Shown here in pieces: positions 5,962 through 6,134 of a stretch of DNA of 6,134 nucleotides. How positions within the stretch are numbered: position 1 is the first letter of the stretch; every line of letters starts with the position of its first letter. The position numbers and the translations under genes were made by a program. Location: assembly GCA_900545875.1 (NCBI GenBank), contig URAQ01000106.1, forward strand, positions 1 to 6,134, given 5' to 3'. Source of the stretch: an uncultured Collinsella sp. GTDB lineage: Bacteria > Actinomycetota > Coriobacteriia > Coriobacteriales > Coriobacteriaceae. Under the pieces are notes generated by a model that saw nothing but the letters and a program-made list of their open reading frames with translations, was not told where the DNA came from and did no database searches.

Positions 5962-6010
5962 ATAATAACCTATGATTCGAGAACTGTGCAAGCACTTTTT
6001 TCAAAAAAGT
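5962..6010 (-). promoter_or_regulatory. Promoter of tRNA-Leu with perfect 17-bp A/T palindrome
   Basis: On the minus strand ACTTTTTTGAAAAAAGT (6010-5994) is a perfect odd-centred palindrome two bases upstream of the -35 box TTGCAC (5991-5986). The -10 box is TATTAT (5967-5962) after 18 bases, or TTATTA with 17. Transcription would start near 5955, leaving about 50 bases of leader before the tRNA. A second, weaker inverted repeat (TTTAC/GTAAA, 6010-6025) abuts the palindrome on the far side. Confidence 0.77.
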
Positions 6011-6089
6011 TTACGAATTTGTAAATGCACAGGTAGATCCGTGTGTCCGGCCCCGAATCGGTGTTGCTTCCCGGCGCGTCCTCGGGCAT

Positions 6090-6132
6090 GAGCGATATTT
6101 TGCTACGCACTTCGTGCTGCAAAATATCGCTC
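6090..6132. repeat. Long inverted repeat (hairpin) at the right edge
   Basis: The arms gagcgatattttgc (6090-6103) and gcaaaatatcgctc (6119-6132) are perfect 14-base complements. The 15 bases between contain a second small stem, gcac-ttc-gtgc (6107-6117), giving a two-tier hairpin with an uneven bulge. The AT-rich stretch lies inside the stem and there is no T-run next to it on either strand, so it is not a classical intrinsic terminator. It may continue past the window. REP-like dispersed repeat, MITE remnant and terminator or insulator of a neighbouring gene are all possible. Between it and the tRNA-Leu promoter (6026-6089) I see no gene. Confidence 0.7.
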
Positions 6133-6134
6133 CC

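Noticed and set aside
1..6134. A CRISPR array, insertion sequence or phage module
   Set aside because: The only repeats are the tRNA genes, the tRNA promoter elements and isolated inverted repeats. No transposase, integrase or regularly spaced repeats are visible.

Overview
The window looks like part of a GC-rich actinobacterial chromosome. My best guess is the Coriobacteriia (a Collinsella-like gut bacterium), inferred from gene style and not proven. Supporting signs are GC-rich third codon positions, an actinobacterial-style GH13 alpha-glucosidase, an RsbU/RsbV/RsbW-type signalling pair, and CCA encoded in every complete tRNA gene. Every gene I can support lies on the minus strand, so transcription runs right to left. 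The longer plus-strand reading frames are antisense shadows.

Layout, in transcription order from the right edge. A long inverted repeat (6090-6132) lies at the right edge. Next comes a tRNA-Leu(GAG) gene with its own promoter and intrinsic terminator (6010-5782). A two-gene signalling unit follows: a PAS-GAF-GAF-like-PP2C phosphatase (5755-3410), then a STAS-HATPase fusion (3331-2585). A three-gene tRNA operon Gly(GCC)-Cys(GCA)-Gly(GCC) has its promoter at 2492-2540 and a strong terminator at 2140-2169. A GH13 alpha-glucosidase (2000-267) comes after it. The left edge holds a second tRNA unit, Gly(GCC)-Val(GAC), with tRNA-Val cut by the window.

The phosphatase and the STAS-HATPase protein together carry all the domains of a partner-switching circuit: sensor, phosphatase, antagonist and anti-sigma kinase. 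The arrangement resembles the single-chain protein Rv1364c of Mycobacterium tuberculosis, but split in two and with the antagonist in front of the kinase. No sigma factor is encoded in the window. The alpha-glucosidase is probably a cytoplasmic enzyme releasing glucose from short oligosaccharides and has no evident link to the signalling pair.

The most striking regulatory signal is shared by all three tRNA transcription units. Each has a T-tract/A-tract near-palindrome (core TTTTTTGAAAAAA) two bases upstream of a TTGCRY -35 box. It was not seen upstream of the protein genes.
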